Part shown: positions 26,801 through 34,703 of the stretch, in pieces | Position numbering within the stretch: the first letter of the stretch is position 1 | Layout: each line of letters opens with the position of its first letter | From: a virus | Length of the DNA: 61,627 bases | Strand: one strand, 5' to 3' | Virus record (IMG/VR): IMGVR_UViG_3300013119_000686 | Coordinates: 1 to 61,627 of that record | Notes under the pieces: model-generated | Told to the model about the DNA's origin: nothing | What the model saw: the letters and a program-made list of their open reading frames with translations, nothing else | The model's database searches: none | Position numbers and translations under genes: made by a program

Positions 26801-28767
26801 GTAAATCATTTGATACAACCTATCTATCTGGCGGAAAATTTAATAAGCCAAATTCTGCATGCCGGGGCTGTGATACAGATATAAAGAGCTATAAAACATT
26901 TTGCTCACAAGATTGTTACTGGACGTGGATGTCTGGAAAAACACGATCTGAGATGAAACAAGCTGCTTCGTATGCTAATCATAAAGTTGTATGTGTAGAG
27001 GTTCTAGATCATACTGAGAATGTAGGTGCAGTAACAATTGAAGGTTACCATAACTTTGCAACTCCGGGCGATTCTAGATGCTTTTCTGATGATCAGAGAA
27101 TAGAATCTGGGGTTTTTATTAAGAATTCGGTCGATGAGGATTATTATCTTCCCGTTCGCGGCGGAGAGTCAGGCACCAAGATCGATACACTTGCCGGCGG
27201 GGCAAATGCAACAGCTATCGAGGACGTCGAATACATCCAGAAGAAGCTATTTGCAGCGTTAAAGATTCCTAAGGCATATCTAGGCTATGATGAAGGCCTG
27301 GGTGCAAAGGCAACACTATGCCTGAGAGGAAATACAGAAATATGCCTTGTTGACGGAAGAAAACTTTCTATTCTGGATATTGTAAATGAATTTAATGATG
27401 GCAAAAAGTTAAAAGTTTATTCATATGATCATGATAATAAGAGAACAACATTCGGAAATATCACAAACGCGTGGGCTACAAAAGAGGTCACTGAGCTTTA
27501 TAGAGTTACACTCGACAATGGCAAAATTGTTGAATGCACAGATAATCACCCGTTTTTAATGAAAGATGGTCTATACACAAATGCAGAGGACTTAAGTATT
27601 GGTGAAAGCCCGATGACACATTGTGAAGACAATTTATTAGAAGATAACATTAATTCCAACCATAAGATTGCAAATATTGAGATAGTAAAGCTAGATGAGC
27701 CAGAGTTGGTTTATGACATAACTGTTGACACACATCATAACTTTGCTCTCGCTGCAGAAATATTTGTTCATAACTCTCAAGAAGACATACGTTTTTCAAG
27801 AACCATTGCAAGAATCCAGAGAACAATAATTGCAGAGATGAATAAGATAGCTATCATTCACCTGTTCTGCAATGGGTTTGAGGGTGAGGATCTTCTAGAT
27901 TTCACATTACAGCTATCTAACCCAAGCACTATCGCACAGCAGCAGAAGCTAGAGCTGTTTAGGTCAAGATTCGAGATCGCAGGGTCAGCATCCGGAATAG
28001 AAGGGCTTGTTGACAGAGAGTGGTTAAGAAGAAACATCTTTAACATGACAGACGATGAGATAGATAAGATCTCCAAGGGAAGGTTCGGTGACAGGCTGAT
28101 GGATCTCAAGGTCGAGGCTGTCCACCTACCTGGTGATGAGCCAGAGGGAGCAGATGAGCTAGCAATGGGTCCAGAATCTGAGGAGCCTGAAGATGAGGAG
28201 CCTGCCGTAGCTGATCTAGCCCTTGCGGGAGATGACAGAAATAGCTCTGGACTTGACCTTCTAACATCTTCTGGAGTCAGGGAGTTCGACGAGATTGATC
28301 TTGGCTCTCTATCAATTAGGGATGAGACATCTCCGATAACAGCACAGGGAACGGTTGATAGGCTCTCTGAGGTTGTTGATGACGATGATGACGACGACGA
28401 TAAGACACCGGCTGAAGTTGAGGATGAGAAGAGAAAACGTAGAAGAGGTAGAAACAATAATGACACAGATCATTCTCGGATCGTTTCACATGACAGAAAT
28501 AACGCATCTGACTCAATCACACACCCATTTGGGATGAAACAAAAGAGATATCAAGACAGATCAGACCTCAGAGGACTTGTGAGGGTTTCAATTCCCACCC
28601 TGTCTGAGATGGATGATGCAGAGTTTATGGACATGATAGATGATAAGATAGAAACGCAGAATAAAATGACATCAGACGTAAGGTCGTCATTAAAATCTCT
28701 TGGGAACACCATAAGTAATCGTAGAAGGGTGATCTCTGAGAACGATAATTCATCAGAGGAGGATTGA
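23803..28767 (+). CDS. Portal protein precursor (T4 gp20-like) with three inteins
   Basis: 1654 codons in one frame. Removing the three inserted inteins (residues 71-424, 642-1108 and 1173-1324) leaves a 681-residue portal of the gp20 type. Rejoined extein motifs read naturally: YSDF-SEMEYTP before SSALDIYSEES, RYNPL-SVDEDYYLPVRGG before GTKIDTLAGGANA, and GLGAKATL-SQEDIRFSRTI. Twelve subunits form the DNA entry channel and head-tail vertex. The mature C-terminus is long, acidic, then basic (an Asp run near 28378-28402, then KRKRRRGR) and probably flexible. The ATG follows GAGGG. Without splicing at all three sites the protein cannot fold as a portal, so expression depends on splicing. Confidence 0.93.
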   Translation: MADKNSQSLFRRLTLLFRSGPVIKRRVKDFESGSGTSSAFDMFRRNQSHVYSTAMSAYGTYDRMARYSDFCLTGDTLIATNTEEGVISIRDIVSKFENGETVCVFSYDKETDSTVLAPVENAWQTVEDEIYEITFDNGTTLRCTGNHPIMLRNGEYCRTDAIQPNTAVMPFYRKKFDSKRTGGNYRWVYGFSRGWKPEHVLVAEYSNNRSIEKADGLHVHHKNFIKEDNRIENLELMDAKEHLALHARINNKRFEDPKEREKQSSHMTLRWSLEGDLRKNQKENLAKRKLTDGYRKNVAETILRNKTNPPGTGNKGRQDQKALQNANADRSFTAQNIYDEYVSGDTLTVLSKKLNQSKYKVLNRLKWEGYKSFDDFESLYVNHKIINVVNTHIVEPVFDITVTKTHNFAVCDTSTKKEMCFVSNSEMEYTPEVSSALDIYSEESIAADEHGNVLHIHSDNQTIKKLLHELFYDTLNVEFNMTSWVRSLVKYGDFFLFNDVSPEHGVINAYPMPVNEVEREEGYDPDDPLAVRFRWITQGNQALENWQVSHMRLLGNDAFLPYGSSVLESARRIWRQLILVEDAMLVYRIVRSPERRVFYVDVGNVPPEDIPTYMEQVQSTLKKASVVDKDTGRVDLRYNPLCNSLNTLLFLQDGRNITLGDLIEERSNGQKDQWVYSIDRDGKKLAPGRVMWAGITKENAKLVRVHLDNNKWLDVTPDHKFMLRNGEYCEAQNLSENDALMPLYKRWSKKGDDKRVIDGYEMIYDPYSQNYVYTHRANIIAESGFEAIKGKVVHHVDFDKTNNSPNNLHPCTWKEHHKIHGDYCVERNKSSAGRKASRKNMINLWEAGKLNPEIYTKMWQNSEIREKRVNALTLKTNSELIHHVIQALNELTTSAREYEVRTWLNNDNNFTSYLRSLNENFENGFNDKLSKGQFIQQLRKNGFKNLREVKDYYASLRAPWKEIEIYASNSINISRNDIIRHFGISRYDFMRILQSHGYTGKSFDTTYLSGGKFNKPNSACRGCDTDIKSYKTFCSQDCYWTWMSGKTRSEMKQAASYANHKVVCVEVLDHTENVGAVTIEGYHNFATPGDSRCFSDDQRIESGVFIKNSVDEDYYLPVRGGESGTKIDTLAGGANATAIEDVEYIQKKLFAALKIPKAYLGYDEGLGAKATLCLRGNTEICLVDGRKLSILDIVNEFNDGKKLKVYSYDHDNKRTTFGNITNAWATKEVTELYRVTLDNGKIVECTDNHPFLMKDGLYTNAEDLSIGESPMTHCEDNLLEDNINSNHKIANIEIVKLDEPELVYDITVDTHHNFALAAEIFVHNSQEDIRFSRTIARIQRTIIAEMNKIAIIHLFCNGFEGEDLLDFTLQLSNPSTIAQQQKLELFRSRFEIAGSASGIEGLVDREWLRRNIFNMTDDEIDKISKGRFGDRLMDLKVEAVHLPGDEPEGADELAMGPESEEPEDEEPAVADLALAGDDRNSSGLDLLTSSGVREFDEIDLGSLSIRDETSPITAQGTVDRLSEVVDDDDDDDDKTPAEVEDEKRKRRRGRNNNDTDHSRIVSHDRNNASDSITHPFGMKQKRYQDRSDLRGLVRVSIPTLSEMDDAEFMDMIDDKIETQNKMTSDVRSSLKSLGNTISNRRRVISENDNSSEED
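24013..25074 (+). mobile_element. Intein 1 in portal, HNH endonuclease type
   Basis: 354 residues (codons 71-424 of the portal precursor). It starts at Cys in CLTGDTLIAT (block A), has a block B CTGNHPI with the T-x-x-H pattern, and a block F-like VFDITVTKTHNFAV. It ends CFVSN before Ser+1. The insert carries an HNH homing endonuclease core (HVHHKNFIKEDNRIENLEL, then HLALHA). The penultimate residue is Ser rather than His. An extra segment separates HNFAV from the terminal Asn. Base use appears more AT-rich than the flanking portal sequence, in keeping with mobility. Confidence 0.9.
25726..27126 (+). mobile_element. Intein 2 in portal, HNH endonuclease type, divergent block A
   Basis: 467 residues (codons 642-1108). 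It begins CNSLNTLLFLQDGRN, an atypical block A that keeps only Cys1. Block B is VTPDHKFMLRNG, with T-x-x-H. It ends GYHNFATPG, then GVFIKN before Ser+1; the penultimate residue is Lys. The middle contains an HNH motif (VVHHVDFDKTNNSPNNLHP, then HHKIHG) and a C-terminal CRGC/CSQDC zinc-like cluster. LRNGEYC followed by an MP-x-Y segment is shared with intein 1, so the two are related. The extein junction RYNPL-SVDEDYY restores a conserved portal motif. Confidence 0.88.
27319..27774 (+). mobile_element. Intein 3 in portal, mini-intein without endonuclease
   Basis: 152 residues (codons 1173-1324). It starts CLRGNTEICLVDGRKLS, has block B ECTDNHPFLMKDG and block F/G VYDITVDTHHNFALAAE, ending FVHN before Ser+1. 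This one keeps the standard penultimate His. There is no room for a homing endonuclease. Its N-terminal 110 residues align by eye with intein 1 (NAWATKEVTELYRVTLDNG against NAWQTVEDEIYEITFDNG), so it may be a derivative that lost its endonuclease. Excision joins GAKATL to SQEDIRF, a typical gp20 motif. Confidence 0.92.
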
Positions 28768-28774
28768 TTCCAAA

Positions 28775-29635
28775 ATGGCAAGATCTCATAATAAGAAGAG
28801 AAACATCGGAATAATATATGAGCTTCTTCTCAGAAACATATCTGACTCACTGATCAGAGGCGACAAGGCAGCGGCAAAGACGGCCCTTGATATAATTGAG
28901 AGAAGGTTCCACAAGTCAACGGAGCTATATAAGGAATTCAGGCTGTTTAACGCGCTTGCAAAGACGACTGTTAGTGACACACCTGTTGCAGCAAGCATCC
29001 TAACAGAGGCCAAGTATGCTGCAAGAAGATGCAACACTAAGCGTCTTGATCGTGAGAAGTCAATGCTCATAAGGGATATCAATCACACGTTAGACGATAA
29101 GAGCTTCTATCACAGGAGAATTCCAGAGTATACGACGTATGCCACAATTCAGACGTTATTAAATGAGTGGAGGAAAAGCGATAGATCAGATCTGTCAAAG
29201 GTTGTTCAATTTGAGTCAAAGGTTGTTGAGTGGCTGTTGTCAGAAAAGGTCGAGAAGTCAATTGAGGAAAATATTAATAACGATGTGGATGAGCTAGTTA
29301 TTAAGCTGATGACAGAAAAGTTCAACAAGAGATACGGCGGCTCTTTAAGTAACGATCAGAAGACATTGATTAGGTCATATGTGTTTTCATCTGAGAGCGG
29401 GTGGAACGGTATGTCAATAAGTGAGACGCTATTAGAGATTAAAAGCAACACGATTAGTGAGCTTGATAGGCTTAAGCGTAGCACAGATAATAATACAATC
29501 CTTGAAAAGATCGATGCAGTTAGTGATAAGGTTAGTTCTGAACAGACAGAATCTGTTTCTGATGAGGTGATATCTAGATTCCTAGTCATATCACAGCTAA
29601 AGAATGAGATAGTAGAGGAATTAAATGGAAAATAA
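28775..29635 (+). CDS. Conserved head-module protein between portal and protease
   Basis: 286 residues, strongly helical and charged (opening MARSHNKKRNIGIIYELLLR). There is no membrane segment and no catalytic motif. Genes in this position in T4-like phages encode prohead core components, but this product is larger than T4 gp67/gp68 and I do not see clear homology. Its last 11 bases overlap the start of the protease gene, implying translational coupling. A role in prohead assembly is inferred from location only. Confidence 0.7.
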   Translation: MARSHNKKRNIGIIYELLLRNISDSLIRGDKAAAKTALDIIERRFHKSTELYKEFRLFNALAKTTVSDTPVAASILTEAKYAARRCNTKRLDREKSMLIRDINHTLDDKSFYHRRIPEYTTYATIQTLLNEWRKSDRSDLSKVVQFESKVVEWLLSEKVEKSIEENINNDVDELVIKLMTEKFNKRYGGSLSNDQKTLIRSYVFSSESGWNGMSISETLLEIKSNTISELDRLKRSTDNNTILEKIDAVSDKVSSEQTESVSDEVISRFLVISQLKNEIVEELNGK

Positions 29636-31295
29636 GCTACAGCTTCTTACTGAGTGGACTCCGCTACAGTATAGTGCACAGACAATTAAAGAGTCAAGAG
29701 ATAGAAATGGCGGAAAGGTTGTTTTAAAGGGCGTTTTGCAACGTGCAAATACGGTAAACCAAAACGGAAGGATATATCCTATATCGATTCTTGAGAGAGA
29801 GATTCTTAATTATCAAAAATTTATTAAGGAAAATAGGGCCTTGGGTGAGTGCGTCGATGAAGAGACTCAAATTTTTACAAAGAGAGGCTGGTTAAACTTC
29901 AAAGACCTAAGACCAGATGATAGAGTATTTACATTAAATACAGAAACAAATGAGCTAAAAGAACAAGAGATACTTCACATTACAAATAAGCACTATAGTG
30001 GAAAAATGCTTCATTTTTACAATGCTAGATCTCTTGATATGAAGTTAACGCCTGACCACAAGGTGCTGTTATATGACAGGAACAATAAGCCGACGTATAT
30101 GACAGCACAGTCAGTTTATGATCTGTATAATGAGGAATCAAGCTGGTTATCACACTGCGGTTTAAGCTTCAGGTCAGAATGGGTTGGAGAAACTCCAGAG
30201 ATATATAACATACCTGGAACTGACTTAAATGTCGATCCTCACGTCTGGGCGGGCTTTATGGGAATATACATTTCTGAAGGCTGTGCAGCTGGAACAAAGA
30301 GTGGTTATTCTTCTTCTAATAAGGTGCAGATAACACAAAAGAAGGCAGAGAACGTAAAGATGATTCGTGATCTTCTTAGGGATATGCCGCTAGAGTGGAG
30401 AGAATGTGCTAGAGCAGACGGTGAAACAATTGACTTTACATGCTCTCATAAAGGCTTGCACAGCTATCTTTATGAGCTAGGGCATAGTTCACAAAAGAGA
30501 ATACCGGATGAGATTCTAGAGTGGTCTAAAGAGCATCTTGAAACATTGATGACGTGGCTTTTGATAGGTGATGGAAGAAATAGAGTAATTAGAGGAAGGC
30601 TTGTTAGAGAGTATTGCACTACATCTCCTGAGCTTGCTCAAGATGTGAGTGAGTTATTTATGAAGCTTGGAGTTGGAAGCAACACGAGATCATATTTACA
30701 AAAAGATAGAGAGATTGAGCCTGGAAGGATGATTCTTGCTGAGAATTCAAAGCCAATGTGGCTGATATCTGAAAATCATGCAAAGCACATTGGTCTAGAC
30801 CTAAGATTCATGAAAATTGATGAAGTTGATCATGATAGCAATGTTTACTGTGTTACAACACCTAATGGAAACTGGATGGCACGAAGAAACGGCAAGCAAT
30901 TTTGGACAGGTAACTGTGATCATCCAGAACATAGTGTTGTTGAGTTAAAAAATGCATCTCACATTATTCGTGAGGCAAGGATGGAAGGTGACGCCGTTGT
31001 TGGATCAATTGAGCTACTTAACACACCCAGTGGAAAGATCTTACAGAGCCTGGTTGAATCTGGCGTGACTCTGGGTATTTCATCTAGAGGTGTAGGGTCT
31101 ACAAGACAGCAAGGAGATAGCCAGATCGTCCAGGAAGATTTTCAATTAATCTGCTTTGATATGGTATCTGAGCCAAGCACGCCCGGTGCTTTCATGCTTC
31201 GTGAATCAAGAAAGATAGATCAAAAAGATCTAGATAGGATTTTTACTAAGACGGATAAGATTGATAGAATTTTTAATGAAATTTTATCCTGGTAG
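29625..31295 (+). CDS. Prohead core protease precursor (T4 gp21-like) with intein
   Basis: 556 codons; removal of the intein (residues 76-430) leaves a 201-residue protease, close to T4 gp21 in size. The rejoined sequence reads RALGE-CDHPEHSVVELK, placing the probable catalytic His (precursor His433) in the family's DHPE motif. A serine in LGISSRGVGS (486/487) is the likely nucleophile. The N-terminus NTVNQNGRIYPISILE is typical of this family. It matures the head by cutting scaffold, capsid protein and internal proteins after L/I-x-E. The start has GAGG 7 bases upstream and lies inside the preceding gene. Confidence 0.92.
   Translation: MENKLQLLTEWTPLQYSAQTIKESRDRNGGKVVLKGVLQRANTVNQNGRIYPISILEREILNYQKFIKENRALGECVDEETQIFTKRGWLNFKDLRPDDRVFTLNTETNELKEQEILHITNKHYSGKMLHFYNARSLDMKLTPDHKVLLYDRNNKPTYMTAQSVYDLYNEESSWLSHCGLSFRSEWVGETPEIYNIPGTDLNVDPHVWAGFMGIYISEGCAAGTKSGYSSSNKVQITQKKAENVKMIRDLLRDMPLEWRECARADGETIDFTCSHKGLHSYLYELGHSSQKRIPDEILEWSKEHLETLMTWLLIGDGRNRVIRGRLVREYCTTSPELAQDVSELFMKLGVGSNTRSYLQKDREIEPGRMILAENSKPMWLISENHAKHIGLDLRFMKIDEVDHDSNVYCVTTPNGNWMARRNGKQFWTGNCDHPEHSVVELKNASHIIREARMEGDAVVGSIELLNTPSGKILQSLVESGVTLGISSRGVGSTRQQGDSQIVQEDFQLICFDMVSEPSTPGAFMLRESRKIDQKDLDRIFTKTDKIDRIFNEILSW
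29850..30914 (+). mobile_element. Intein in prohead protease, LAGLIDADG type
   Basis: 355 residues (codons 76-430). It starts CVDEETQIFTKRGWLNFKDL (block A), has block B LTPDHKVLLYD with T-x-x-H, and ends NVYCVTTPNGNWMARRNGK followed by FWTGN before Cys+1. The middle holds two LAGLIDADG-like helices (GFMGIYISEGCA and TWLLIGDGRN), so this is a dodecapeptide homing endonuclease, unlike the HNH type in the portal inteins. The penultimate residue is Gly. Insertion is right beside the catalytic His motif, so the unspliced enzyme should be inactive. Confidence 0.93.
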
Positions 31296-31300
31296 AAAAG

Positions 31301-31756
31301 ATGAGTAAAAGATTAAGCAAGGGTGACTTAAAGGGAATCGTCAAGGAATGTCTTGTTGAAATATTGCAAGAAGGTCTTAGCGGGACATCAATCATCCAGA
31401 CATCACGTGTTGAAGATCGTTCACAGATGACAACGATAAAAGAGCCCAAGGTGTCAGGTCGGTCACAGTCACTTGATAGAATAGAGTGGGGTCAAAATAG
31501 AGACGACAGCCAGGATGAGTCAGTCCTTGCTGAATCAGCGGCAGCAGCGATGACATCTGATCCTGTCATGGCGTCAATATTTAAAGATACAGCTCTTACA
31601 ACTCTCCAGGAGCAGGCATCGTCAACGAGAACTGGTCCGACAAGCGACAGGGCCTCGATGATTGCAGCACAGAGTGATCCCCTCGATCTGTTTAGTGAGT
31701 CAGCTGGAAACTGGGCGGCACTAGCATTTTCAGATAGCACAAATAAGTCACGGTAG
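31301..31756 (+). CDS. Small head-module protein with L-Q-E/G N-terminal site
   Basis: 151 residues. The N-terminus (SKGDLKGIVKECLVEILQE, then GLSG) is an amphipathic helix ending in an L-x-E-G sequence, which matches the cleavage preference of T4 gp21-type proteases. The rest is Ser/Asp-rich and looks disordered. It follows the protease by 5 bases. A processed prohead core or internal protein is a reasonable inference; no family is recognised. Confidence 0.65.
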   Translation: MSKRLSKGDLKGIVKECLVEILQEGLSGTSIIQTSRVEDRSQMTTIKEPKVSGRSQSLDRIEWGQNRDDSQDESVLAESAAAAMTSDPVMASIFKDTALTTLQEQASSTRTGPTSDRASMIAAQSDPLDLFSESAGNWAALAFSDSTNKSR

Positions 31757-31814
31757 ACATAATAGTTTTTAAATTCTAGAATATGTATTTCATGCATATA
31801 TTAGGAGAATTATC

Positions 31815-32078
31815 ATGTCAACTGTAAAGAAGCTAACATCTGATCTTTTAAAGCAGATGGTTCTTGATGAAAAGAGAAAGTTAGAAGAGTCTGGGCTTCC
31901 TGGCGCATCATCTGACGATGCAAAAGAGGTCGATGCTGATTCTCTTGCAGGAACACTATCTCACAAGATTGACCATGCCAAAAAGCTAGGATTGGCTGAG
32001 GCGAGATTAATCAAAAACTTAAAGCGTGTCAGGCGAATTCGAAATGCGATCAAGTCGCAGATCATGAAGGATCTATAA
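31815..32078 (+). CDS. Small helical head-module protein
   Basis: 87 residues with AGGAG 8 bases before the ATG. It is almost entirely charged helix, with a C-terminal basic segment (KNLKRVRRIRNAIKSQIMK). It may be a prohead core component like the small T4 core proteins, but homology is not visible. The next gene starts one base after its stop. Confidence 0.6.
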   Translation: MSTVKKLTSDLLKQMVLDEKRKLEESGLPGASSDDAKEVDADSLAGTLSHKIDHAKKLGLAEARLIKNLKRVRRIRNAIKSQIMKDL

Positions 32079-32079
32079 G

Positions 32080-32583
32080 ATGCCTGAGGTTAAGCAGATA
32101 ACAGTTGAGGCAGCCCCTGCATCAAAGAGCCCGCTAGGTGCCAGAAATGAGAATAACTTGCAGAAGTCATTTTCGTCATCACCTATTTACAGCGGTGACC
32201 TCACCGATGACGAGAGAAGAGAGGAATATGAAAGCCTGGCATTGAATGGTGAGGTGCTAAACGGCCTCGGAACAAATTCATTTAACAGGGACTTCATTGG
32301 AACATCAAATGATCCAACTCCTGTTCTTAGTGATGTCAAGACAGGCGGCGGCGGACTTCCTTCGTCACCGTATGTTCCAAACATCACATCCCCTGGTCCA
32401 GGTAGTGTATTTCCAAACGATCAGGCGCCTTTTGAAGGTGACCTGCCTGAGAGCGGTGTTGAATTTGGATCTGGTCTTGGTGGCCAGACGTCACCTTCTG
32501 ATACATCTGGAAGAATAGCGTCACAAAAAATCGGACAGTATATTTCTGGAAGGTCATATCAGGGCTCAGACGGCAAGGGCTGA
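32080..32583 (+). CDS. Gly/Ser/Pro-rich hypothetical protein
   Basis: 167 residues of low-complexity Gly/Ser/Pro/Asp composition (for example TGGGGLPSSPYVPNITSP), predicted largely unstructured, with no motif recognised. It starts one base after the previous stop and shares its last base with the start of the next gene (TGATG). Its place between protease and scaffold suggests a head-assembly or internal protein, which is inference only. Confidence 0.6.
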   Translation: MPEVKQITVEAAPASKSPLGARNENNLQKSFSSSPIYSGDLTDDERREEYESLALNGEVLNGLGTNSFNRDFIGTSNDPTPVLSDVKTGGGGLPSSPYVPNITSPGPGSVFPNDQAPFEGDLPESGVEFGSGLGGQTSPSDTSGRIASQKIGQYISGRSYQGSDGKG

Positions 32584-33212
32584 TGCCTAAACAGAGCTAT
32601 TATAATCCTGGAAACTATGACTCAAGACAGGGCCACGGTTACGGCAAGTCTCAGTCTAAGATCCCGAGCATGGGAACCGGACTGGGATCTGAAAGACCGA
32701 TATCTGGAGAAAGCGGAATCTATGTCGAACCTCCGAGATATGAGTTTGATGATGACGAGGAGGATGAGTTCTTTGATGAGATGTTTGATGATCTAGACGA
32801 TGTCGATGACTTCGTATCAAAGATAAATCAAGTCCATGTCAGGGCCGATCCTAGCAGAAGGGCTGATAGAGCATCATTTGCAACCAATCAGAGATTTGAT
32901 CTTGCACCCCTTGCAGAAAAGGGAATGCCAAAGGCGTCATCTGGAATAGCTCCGTTCTCTCATAACGTTTTATATCCTAAAGGCTTCAGCGGCCCGCCAA
33001 TCGGAACAGGCGGTTCAGGTCAGGCATTTAGAACAACAGGCCCACCAAAAAGAACTGGCACTGTATATGGAACATCAAGAGCACCAGTGAATGATCCTGT
33101 TGATGATGACATAAGTGCATTTGAAATATCTGACATCTTGAGTGATGATGAGAGATCATTAATAAAACAACACATTAGAATACTGATGCTTCTAGATGAT
33201 GAAGATGAGTAA
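32583..33212 (+). CDS. Acidic hypothetical head-module protein
   Basis: 209 residues. It has a Gly/Ser/Tyr-rich start (QSYYNPGNYDSRQGHGYG), a very acidic centre (DDDEEDEFFDEMFDDLDDVD, near residues 57-78), a Gly/Pro stretch and an acidic helical end. No family is recognised. It is translationally coupled to the gene before it by overlapping stop and start. The acidic character is like that of scaffold or core proteins. Confidence 0.6.
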   Translation: MPKQSYYNPGNYDSRQGHGYGKSQSKIPSMGTGLGSERPISGESGIYVEPPRYEFDDDEEDEFFDEMFDDLDDVDDFVSKINQVHVRADPSRRADRASFATNQRFDLAPLAEKGMPKASSGIAPFSHNVLYPKGFSGPPIGTGGSGQAFRTTGPPKRTGTVYGTSRAPVNDPVDDDISAFEISDILSDDERSLIKQHIRILMLLDDEDE

Positions 33213-33255
33213 TTTTATTAATTTGCATAATAATTAAGTAATGACGAGGGAAAAA

Positions 33256-34659
33256 ATGTCAAAGTCACTTTACGATGAGGCAATAGCTGAGGCAAGAATG
33301 CTCCGTGAGACAGCGGAACAAAATGCAAAAAATGCTATTATCGAGGCTGTTACACCAAAAATTAGAAAGTTCATAGAGGAACAGCTTGTTAGTGAGAACA
33401 GTGATTCTGATGATGATGACAGCCATGTTCTTACAGGCTCATCTGACGATGATGACGACTCTATTGAAAATCCAGGCGGCGGAGACGATGTTGATGAGAT
33501 AACAAGGCCTCTTCCTGTGTATGAGGATGATCTAGATGAGGTTTCTCTTGATGAGACGGCCTTGATGTCCTTAGTTGAGTTGTTAGGTGGCAATGAGGCC
33601 GCAGAGGCAATGTCTTCTGATGTGACGGAAGATGCAATGAGATCTGCTGTTAATGAGACATTTGACTGCTTATGCGATGATGAGAAAAAGAAGCTATTAG
33701 CTATTGCTAATAAATTTAATGAAAATGCTGACCTTTTTAACAGTGAAGTAATAAATATTCAAGACGATTCACAAATGGAGAATCAAGATATGTCTAAAAA
33801 TGACGATGTCCTTTATGAAATTGACCTAAACGCTCTTGAGAAGGAGTTTAACCTAACAGAAAACAGCTTAGACGAGGTGAGCCTTGAGCTAGACCTTGGT
33901 GATGTTGAGCTGTCTGATGATCTTCGTGATGCATTATCAACAGCAAGTGTAAGTGTTGTTGAGGATGAGGAAGGAGAGGATGGTGATGTTGAATCAGTTG
34001 AAGAACCTGAAGATGTGGAAGGAGAGGAGGATGATCTACCTGACCTACCTGACCTACCTGATCTTGAGGAAGAGGATGATGTCTTATATGAGATCGATGA
34101 AGGTGCTCTTCGATCTGAGCTAAAGAAATTACGTGACCAGCTCTCTGAGGGCGAGGCCAAGGCAATGGCCCATCACTTCGGCGGCGGCAAAGCCGGCAAG
34201 GATGCACTCGAGCTAGGTGACAAGGATATTAACGTTCTAAAAGAGATGCGAAAATTAAAGCGCAGTCTTAGCAATGAGAGCCGTCAGAATCGAGCTCTTA
34301 AAAATAAGCTCAACGAATACAGAAGTGCCGTTGAAACACTTCGTGAGCAGTTGACAGATCTGAATTTGTTTAACGCAAAGCTTCTTTACGTAAATAAGCT
34401 TCTTCAAAATCCAAATGTCTCATCGACACAGAGGAAATCAATCATCGAGTCTCTTGATGATGCGAGAAGCTTAAGAGAGGTGAAGCTGCTATACAAGAGC
34501 CTGACGGAATCACTTTCAAAAGGCAAGTCAGAGAATCTATCAGAATCAACAGCAAGAAGAACACTTGGTGCTTCCTCAAGGCCGACGAAACGAGCATCAG
34601 CTCAGCTATCAGAGGCAACAGAGGTTTCACGATGGGCTAAGCTTGCTGGGTTAAAGTAA
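33256..34659 (+). CDS. Prohead scaffold protein (T4 gp22-like position)
   Basis: 467 residues from the ATG at 33256. I chose it over the ATG at 33241 because ACGAGGG lies at the right distance upstream of it. The protein is extremely acidic (Asp/Glu tracts around residues 55-90 and 240-280) with a long C-terminal coiled coil, and it directly precedes the capsid gene, as gp22 does. The opening MSKSLYDEAIAEAR carries I-A-E/A, the same kind of site as in T4 internal-protein targeting sequences. DDVLYEID-x-x-ALxxE occurs twice (DNA near 33802 and 34075). The scaffold would be degraded by the prohead protease. Confidence 0.82.
   Translation: MSKSLYDEAIAEARMLRETAEQNAKNAIIEAVTPKIRKFIEEQLVSENSDSDDDDSHVLTGSSDDDDDSIENPGGGDDVDEITRPLPVYEDDLDEVSLDETALMSLVELLGGNEAAEAMSSDVTEDAMRSAVNETFDCLCDDEKKKLLAIANKFNENADLFNSEVINIQDDSQMENQDMSKNDDVLYEIDLNALEKEFNLTENSLDEVSLELDLGDVELSDDLRDALSTASVSVVEDEEGEDGDVESVEEPEDVEGEEDDLPDLPDLPDLEEEDDVLYEIDEGALRSELKKLRDQLSEGEAKAMAHHFGGGKAGKDALELGDKDINVLKEMRKLKRSLSNESRQNRALKNKLNEYRSAVETLREQLTDLNLFNAKLLYVNKLLQNPNVSSTQRKSIIESLDDARSLREVKLLYKSLTESLSKGKSENLSESTARRTLGASSRPTKRASAQLSEATEVSRWAKLAGLK
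34036..34062 (+). repeat. Three tandem 9-bp units in scaffold gene
   Basis: CTACCTGAC at 34036-34044 and 34045-34053, then CTACCTGAT at 34054-34062, encoding LPD LPD LPD in an acidic linker of the scaffold. This is a small in-frame tandem array that may vary in copy number. Confidence 0.9.
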
Positions 34660-34703
34660 AATAACAGGTAAATAACTTAACAACTGCTTAACAAGGAAAG
34701 ATA

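Noticed and set aside
27858-28466. Antisense frame of 202 codons over the portal C-terminus
   Set aside because: It is a Ser-rich shadow of the acidic Asp/Glu-coding portal tail and has no ribosome site or recognisable domain.
33813-34207. Two antisense frames over the scaffold gene
   Set aside because: Low-complexity Ser or His/Pro products that mirror the acidic repeats of the scaffold.
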